DNA from: Desulfuromusa sp.
GTDB lineage: Bacteria > Desulfobacterota > Desulfuromonadia > Desulfuromonadales > Geopsychrobacteraceae
DNA length: 6,303 nt
Assembly (NCBI GenBank): GCA_021157505.1
Contig: JAGGWI010000039.1
Coordinates: forward strand, 1 to 6,303
Reading direction: 5' to 3'
Position numbers and translations under genes: made by a program. Below are positions 1 through 3,900 of the stretch, in pieces. The notes beneath the pieces were generated by a model. The model did no database searches. It was given only the letters and a program-made list of their open reading frames with translations, and had not been told where the DNA came from. How positions within the stretch are numbered: the first letter of the stretch is position 1; each line of letters opens with the position of its first letter.

Positions 1-1
1 C

Positions 2-634
2 TTTATCCACCCCTTTACGTGGACAAAGCCCGATAATGGGACAGGAGCTACAGTAGGGAACAGGAGCTTTACAGCAAGCACGTCCATGGGCAATCAAGGT
101 ATGAGCGGACTGTGTCCATCTGTTTTCCGGTAGGAGCAGACTTAACTCTTTTTCAATCTGTTCCGGATTAGCAGATTTCGTCCAACCAAAACGCCGCGCC
201 AACCGTTTTACATGGGTATCGACAACCATTCCCGGAATCTGGTAAGCATTGCCAAGAACCACATTGGCGGTTTTACGACCAACCCCGCTCAAAGCAACCA
301 GCTCTTTGAGATCTGCCGGAACCTCCCCTTGGTGACGGGTTAAAACCTGTCCGGCGCAGCTGATTAAATTTTTTGCTTTATTACGAAAAAACCCCGTTGA
401 ACGGATCAGCTCTTCAACCCGGCCCTGGCTGGCTGCCGCCAACTGTTCCGGTCCGGGCAACTGTTCAAATAGTTTTGCAGTGACAATATTAACCCGTTTA
501 TCGGTGCATTGAGCCGAAAGAATTGTTGCCACCAGCAACTGCCATGGATTTCGATAGAGCAGGGCGCAGTGAGCCTCAGGATAAATATTTTCCAGCGCTT
601 GCAATAATTGCAACGCCTTTTCCGCTTTTTTCAT
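2..634 (-). CDS. nth: endonuclease III, 3'-partial
   Basis: Bifunctional DNA glycosylase/AP lyase of base excision repair that removes oxidised pyrimidines and cuts the strand by beta-elimination. Translating the minus strand from ATG 634 gives 211 residues before the window ends. The E. coli protein has 211 residues and ends only a few residues past the same cluster region, so little is missing. Residues 39-44 (LSAQCT) match the helix of LSAQATD. The helix-hairpin-helix LSGVGRKTA (115-123) carries the Schiff-base Lys121 (E. coli K120). VDTH (138-141) carries the catalytic Asp139 (E. coli D138). The 4Fe-4S loop is complete, with C188-x6-C195-x2-C198-x5-C204. An in-frame TAA just upstream excludes a longer ATG start. 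The start lies 27 bp after the EEP stop and lacks a good Shine-Dalgarno sequence. No degenerate residues were seen, so it should be active. Confidence 0.98.
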   Translation of the reverse strand, partial: MKKAEKALQLLQALENIYPEAHCALLYRNPWQLLVATILSAQCTDKRVNIVTAKLFEQLPGPEQLAAASQGRVEELIRSTGFFRNKAKNLISCAGQVLTRHQGEVPADLKELVALSGVGRKTANVVLGNAYQIPGMVVDTHVKRLARRFGWTKSANPEQIEKELSLLLPENRWTQSAHTLIAHGRACCKAPVPYCSSCPIIGLCPRKGVDK

Positions 635-645
635 ATTTTATAATA

Positions 646-651
646 TCACTT
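646..651 (-). promoter_or_regulatory. weak, distant ribosome binding site of nth
   Basis: The best purine stretch before nth is AAGTGA, 11 nt from ATG 634, with an AT-rich spacer (TATTATAAAAT). This is clearly weaker than the sites of the four genes before it and suggests low expression or reinitiation after the EEP stop codon. Confidence 0.35.
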
Positions 652-661
652 ATCTTGTGAC

Positions 662-1405
662 CTACCCACAGATGGGGTCAGGCTGTTTGGAGGGGACACG
701 GGTAAGTTTTTTAACCTTGAGAACTTCACGAGTATCGCTTGTTTCAACGGTAAGAACCAGCGGCAGATGTGTGGAGGCCTTACGCGCTTCGGCGGTCATA
801 ACAACACTCCCGGCCAATGCTTTTATCGGACCACGAAAATAAATCCGGTCACGCCCCCAGAGTGGAATTTTCCCGGGAAAATTAGCTCGCCAGGCTGGAA
901 AACCGGCTCGCTTGAGGTGTTCATTCAGTGGGATCTGACCACTCCCCCATAGGGGGAGACCAAAATCACCACAAATGATGGTTGCACAGGGGAGGAGGGG
1001 ATTATTCAACAGTTGGTCCCCCATGAGAAGCTTGACCTGCTCACGGCGCTGCCGAAAGTTCCAGGAGAGGGTTAAGTTGAACAGGTGAATTCTTTCGTCT
1101 GCATATTCCAGGTCAGCCTGAACACAGTGACCACCAAAACCAAGGGACCGTTCCTGAACATGGTGCAGAGGGTATTGAGACAAAAAGGGACATCCCCCTT
1201 CTGCATCAGAACCATAGCGGGTCAATCCCACCCTGTCTGCCAACTGTTCAACGGAACTCATTCCTATCGGCGAACCAATCTGCTGCAACATGACCAATTC
1301 AGGCTGTTGGGCACGAATGACTGCAGCACAAAGCTCGGGAGCAATCTCTCCTGCAGCATTTCTGGCACCATTGATATGATAACTCATGATCCGGAACGTC
1401 GCCAT
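662..1405 (-). CDS. EEP-superfamily (DNase I/exonuclease III-like) protein, likely catalytically degenerate
   Basis: A 247-residue protein with the order of motifs of the endonuclease/exonuclease/phosphatase fold. Compared with exonuclease III, the metal-binding and catalytic positions are: Asn7 replaced by His10 (MSYHINGAR), Glu34 replaced by Gln42 (LVMLQQIG), Asp151 kept as D147 but Asn153 replaced by Gly149 (CGDFGLP), Asp229 kept as D186 (GRDRIYF), Asp258 replaced by Thr212 and His259 kept as H213 (STHLP, normally SDHxP). The NTHL motif common in many members reads NLTL (110-113). The reading frame is intact with no stop or shift, so this looks like a maintained pseudoenzyme rather than a decaying gene. 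There is no signal peptide or membrane segment, so it is probably cytoplasmic. About 25 residues after the fold form a basic, unstructured-looking tail. The start at 1405 has AGGGG 6 nt upstream; Met7 is a weaker alternative. It sits between the cyclophilin gene and nth. Fold membership is good; the function is unknown. Confidence 0.88.
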   Translation of the reverse strand: MATFRIMSYHINGARNAAGEIAPELCAAVIRAQQPELVMLQQIGSPIGMSSVEQLADRVGLTRYGSDAEGGCPFLSQYPLHHVQERSLGFGGHCVQADLEYADERIHLFNLTLSWNFRQRREQVKLLMGDQLLNNPLLPCATIICGDFGLPLWGSGQIPLNEHLKRAGFPAWRANFPGKIPLWGRDRIYFRGPIKALAGSVVMTAEARKASTHLPLVLTVETSDTREVLKVKKLTRVPSKQPDPICG

Positions 1406-1411
1406 AATTCG

Positions 1412-1416
1412 CCCCT
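1412..1416 (-). promoter_or_regulatory. ribosome binding site of the EEP-like gene
   Basis: The sense strand reads AGGGG, a 6-nt spacer (CGAATT), then ATG at 1405. This supports the 1405 start over Met7 at 1387. Confidence 0.65.
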
Positions 1417-1421
1417 GAAGA

Positions 1422-1433
1422 TTAATCGATTAA
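1422..1433. repeat. 12-bp perfect palindrome TTAATCGATTAA between the cyclophilin and EEP-like genes
   Basis: A perfect AT-rich palindrome occupies the middle of the 38-bp gap, starting 10 bp after the cyclophilin stop codon and ending 16 bp before the EEP start. It has no loop and too little GC for a terminator stem and is not followed by a T run. It could be an operator half-site pair or chance. Confidence 0.4.
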
Positions 1434-1443
1434 CTTATATCGG

Positions 1444-2001
1444 TTAAAGTCTGCGGACAGATTCAATTATAACCTGAGGCTCAGGATAATCCCTGAATTG
1501 AGCTCCCTTTGCGACCGTTTTAACTTTGCCAATTTTTTCCACAATATTTAACCCGGAAATAACGTGTCCAAAAACAGCATAACCAAACGCTCTCGAACTG
1601 TTTCCACTGTGATCAAGGGAACTATTATTCACCAGGTTGATAAAAAATTGACTGGTGGCACTATCGACAACACCGGTCCGTGCCATAGAGATGCTCCCTT
1701 TACGATTCTTCAGACCATTATTTGCCTCATTCTTGATGGGATCGAGGGTCACTTTCTTAGTTCCAAACTGATTGAAGCCCCCACCCTGAATCATAAATTT
1801 TTTAATCACCCGATGGAAAACAGTACCGTCATAAAACTTCTGATCAACATAGGTAAGGAAGTTTTTAACCGTCTGAGGTGCCTCCTCTTCATTCAACTCA
1901 ATCCGTATCGTTCCCATACTGGTTTTCATCTCGACCACCGGTCCAGCGTAAGCCACCCCTGCCAACAATAGAAACCCTAGTACCAATAATAATTGTTTCA
2001 T
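1444..2001 (-). CDS. periplasmic cyclophilin-type peptidyl-prolyl isomerase
   Basis: Catalyses cis-trans isomerisation of Xaa-Pro bonds during folding of exported proteins. The 185-residue protein starts with a classic signal peptide: Lys2, a leucine-rich core, and AYA before Gly20, giving cleavage after about A19. The mature domain is a single cyclophilin fold of about 165 residues. Visible family motifs are FHRVIKKFMIQGG (62-74) with the catalytic Arg64 and Gln72, SQFFIN (117-122) and FGYAVFGHV (139-147). By hand alignment, the position of human Trp121 and E. coli PpiA Phe112 is Ser128 here, which is unusual. The loop after it has the PpiB-like length, and the C-terminus VIIESV also resembles PpiB, so it is a PpiA-like exported enzyme with mixed features; I therefore give no symbol. 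It follows gpsA by 9 bp and precedes the EEP gene by 38 bp. Secretion past the inner membrane is secure. Free periplasmic location is inferred from the absence of a lipobox. Confidence 0.97.
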   Translation of the reverse strand: MKQLLLVLGFLLLAGVAYAGPVVEMKTSMGTIRIELNEEEAPQTVKNFLTYVDQKFYDGTVFHRVIKKFMIQGGGFNQFGTKKVTLDPIKNEANNGLKNRKGSISMARTGVVDSATSQFFINLVNNSSLDHSGNSSRAFGYAVFGHVISGLNIVEKIGKVKTVAKGAQFRDYPEPQVIIESVRRL

Positions 2002-2004
2002 ACT

Positions 2005-2012
2005 CTCCCCTT
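2005..2012 (-). promoter_or_regulatory. ribosome binding site of the cyclophilin gene overlapping the gpsA stop codon
   Basis: The sense strand reads TAAGGGGAGAGTATG. The gpsA stop TAA supplies the first bases of the purine-rich AAGGGGAG, and ATG 2001 follows within 3-5 nt of the core. A terminating gpsA ribosome would sit on this site, so the two genes are probably translationally coupled. Confidence 0.7.
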
Positions 2013-3018
2013 AAATCGCTTCTGCGCGTAAATCTCGCAACATTAAATCGGTTACGGCCTGACGCGGTGACTTGTTCTGGTAAAGAATTAAATACATCTG
2101 TTCAATAATAGGGACTTCAACCCCCAGTTTCTCAGCTAACTGGTATGCTGACAAGGTTGTTTTTACCCCTTCAGCGACCATTTGCATGCCAGCTAAAATA
2201 GTATCGATGCTGCGGCCCTTACCCAGCTCAATACCAACACTGCGGTTTCGAGACAGATCACCGGTACAGGTCAATACCAGATCGCCCATCCCCGCCAATC
2301 CGGCAAAAGTCTCTGCCGAACCACCCAGTTTCACCCCCAGGCGGGTCATTTCAGCTAACCCCCGGGTAATTAATGCAGCACGGGTATTGTGCCCAAAACC
2401 GAGCCCATCAGCAACCCCGGCAGCCAGAGCGATAACATTCTTCATGGCGCCACCCAGTTCGACACCAATAATGTCGTTATGGGTATAAACGCGAAACATC
2501 TCAGTACTGAATATTTTCTGAATTTCTGCCGCAACGGTCAAATCTTTAGCTGCTGCGACAACCGCTGTTGGCATTCCTGAACTCACCTCTGTTGCAAACG
2601 AGGGACCCGAAAGGAAACCAAGCTGTCGATGCATCGACTTAGGCAGCAACTCTTCAAACACCTGAGACAACAACATCAGACTCTCATTTTCAATCCCCTT
2701 GGAGGCAGAAACAATTGTGGCTTGTGGTAATAAATCGGGCAGAACCTGCTGTAATACCTGGCGGGTGACTTGAGATGGAGTGACAAATAAAACGAATTGT
2801 TTATCAGTCACTGCAGCCGTTAGGTGACTGGTTACCTGTAAATTTTTAGAAAGATGGATCTCTGGAAGATAAAGATCGTTGATTCCCGACTGCTGCATCC
2901 GCTCAGCCAGATCCTCTTCATAACACCAGAGTGTCACCGGATAGCCTTTTTCGGCCAACAGATTAGCTAAAGTGGTTCCCCAGCTTCCAGCGCCAATGAC
3001 AGCAATCTTCATTTCCAT
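2011..3018 (-). CDS. gpsA: NAD(P)-dependent glycerol-3-phosphate dehydrogenase
   Basis: Cytoplasmic enzyme that reduces dihydroxyacetone phosphate to sn-glycerol-3-phosphate with NAD(P)H, giving the backbone for phospholipid synthesis. The 335-residue length is normal for the family. The N-terminal Rossmann fold starts at once with the dinucleotide motif GAGSWG (9-14). SASKGIE (104-110) carries the conserved Lys107. LSGPSFATEV (136-145) is a family signature. The catalytic Lys is K193 in ELGGAMKNV. The substrate-site stretch GLAGMGDLVLTCTGDLSRNR (240-259) includes the conserved Asn-Arg, and VAEGVKT (281-287) is the C-terminal signature. The start at 3018 is supported by AAGGAG 8 nt upstream. 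A second ATG two codons in (3012) would give a spacing of 14. The gene begins on the base after the TPR stop codon and is followed 9 bp later by the cyclophilin gene, so translation is probably coupled on both sides. All key residues are present. Confidence 0.98.
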   Translation of the reverse strand: MEMKIAVIGAGSWGTTLANLLAEKGYPVTLWCYEEDLAERMQQSGINDLYLPEIHLSKNLQVTSHLTAAVTDKQFVLFVTPSQVTRQVLQQVLPDLLPQATIVSASKGIENESLMLLSQVFEELLPKSMHRQLGFLSGPSFATEVSSGMPTAVVAAAKDLTVAAEIQKIFSTEMFRVYTHNDIIGVELGGAMKNVIALAAGVADGLGFGHNTRAALITRGLAEMTRLGVKLGGSAETFAGLAGMGDLVLTCTGDLSRNRSVGIELGKGRSIDTILAGMQMVAEGVKTTLSAYQLAEKLGVEVPIIEQMYLILYQNKSPRQAVTDLMLRDLRAEAI

Positions 3019-3900
3019 CTAGATAGCTCCTTTTTTAGCCTTGATCCGCTGTTCCAGGTGGTCAATCTTTTTTTGCAGCAAAGCCGGATATGAAAACCCC
3101 TCAAGCTGTTGGTAACTCTGTAGAGCAGCCTCCAGCGACCCCTCTTCCTCCAGCAGTTTTGCCAGATCAAATCGGGCCTGAACCTGGTAGCTGCTATCCG
3201 GATATTGCTCTATCAAAGATTGCCAATCCTGGCGTGCCTCATCCACCCGCCCTTCCAGAAGTAAAATCCCCCCCTTCCGATATAACACGCTGGCTGCCAG
3301 GGGGCTGTGTGGAAAGTTTTCAAGCAGGGTCTCCAATTCAATCCGCGCCTGGGGATAGTTTTCGAGACGAAAATAACAATCGGCAATTTCATAATAGTAT
3401 TGTTCGGGGTTACCCAGGTTTAAATCCAACAAGCGCTGGTAAAATTCAATCGCTCGTGAATAATCACGCAGTGTATATTTGACAATCTGTGCCGCCGCTT
3501 CACGGGCGGGCAACACCAATGGGCTCTCCGGGTAATCATGTTCCAGTTGCAGATAATTGAGCAATGCCATTTGCTCATCCTGGTGATCGTACTGCGAGAG
3601 CCTGGCTATTTTAAATAGAGCCTCAGCAGCTTCTTCGGCTCGGGGATATTGTTGATAAAGTTCCCGATAACTCTCTTCAGCAGCAACTATCTGCCCCAGG
3701 CTCTCCAACTTGACCCCTTTGGCAAATAATTGTTGTGAAGCAGTTAACTGCTGCTTGCGGTAGACGGGAAACAGGCTGGCTGTTAATACCAGAACAGCCA
3801 GAACATAAAAGATCCAGCGATTGCGGCTAGATTTCTTCGTCTTGATTTTTTGTTGTTTCAACTCCCGCTTCAGTTGCTTCTTCAGTTGGTGCAACTCCAT
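3019..3900 (-). CDS. membrane-anchored periplasmic TPR-repeat protein
   Basis: A 293-residue protein of unknown exact role. The N-terminus is strongly basic (nine Lys/Arg in residues 7-23). One hydrophobic segment at about 29-47 (WIFYVLAVLVLTASLF) has no signal-peptidase site, so the predicted topology is N-terminus in the cytoplasm and the rest in the periplasm. Residues 55-272 form about five TPR-like helical pairs, several ending in the typical Tyr/Phe-Pro (QYP 86, DYP 124, NFP 197, QYP 234). This resembles the scaffold repeats of BamD, CpoB/YbgF and YfgM; no enzymatic motif is visible. I chose ATG 3900 because AAGGA lies 8 nt upstream. A TTG at 3939 would add 13 residues and lengthen the overlap with gyrA. 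No ATG exists between the gyrA stop and residue 111, so the 74-bp overlap is unavoidable unless a rare start codon is used. The stop codon directly abuts the gpsA start. A TPR gene after gyrA is, as I recall, usual in Desulfuromonadales. The fold is confident; the function is open. Confidence 0.9.
   Translation of the reverse strand: MELHQLKKQLKRELKQQKIKTKKSSRNRWIFYVLAVLVLTASLFPVYRKQQLTASQQLFAKGVKLESLGQIVAAEESYRELYQQYPRAEEAAEALFKIARLSQYDHQDEQMALLNYLQLEHDYPESPLVLPAREAAAQIVKYTLRDYSRAIEFYQRLLDLNLGNPEQYYYEIADCYFRLENYPQARIELETLLENFPHSPLAASVLYRKGGILLLEGRVDEARQDWQSLIEQYPDSSYQVQARFDLAKLLEEEGSLEAALQSYQQLEGFSYPALLQKKIDHLEQRIKAKKGAI
3027..3032 (-). promoter_or_regulatory. ribosome binding site of gpsA, inside the TPR gene
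   Basis: The sense strand has a strong AAGGAG, then CTATCTAG (8 nt, ending in the TPR stop TAG), then ATG at 3018. It fixes the gpsA start and lies wholly within the last codons of the TPR gene, an arrangement typical of translational coupling. Confidence 0.8.

Noticed and set aside
635..661. TCAC-N7-GTGA arms and a TATTATAAAAT run before nth, as an operator or promoter
   Set aside because: The arms are only 4 bp and inverted relative to a CRP-type site, and a -10 box this close to the ATG would make nth leaderless. There is no supporting -35.
1461..1472. TATAAT hexamer (sense strand) near the cyclophilin 3' end, as a promoter for the EEP-nth genes
   Set aside because: No acceptable -35 element was found 16-18 bp upstream; the best hexamer there is AGGGAT-like. 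An isolated -10 match in AT-rich codons is weak evidence.
1473..1485. Inverted repeat CCTGAG-G-CTCAGG near the end of the cyclophilin gene, as a terminator
   Set aside because: It has a 1-nt loop, lies inside conserved coding sequence and is not followed by a U-run on the sense strand.
1085..1971. Plus-strand open frames opposite the EEP-like and cyclophilin genes (1085-1447 and 1564-1971)
   Set aside because: Both are exactly codon-aligned antisense to well-supported genes, have no recognisable motif and are explained by the same codon effect.
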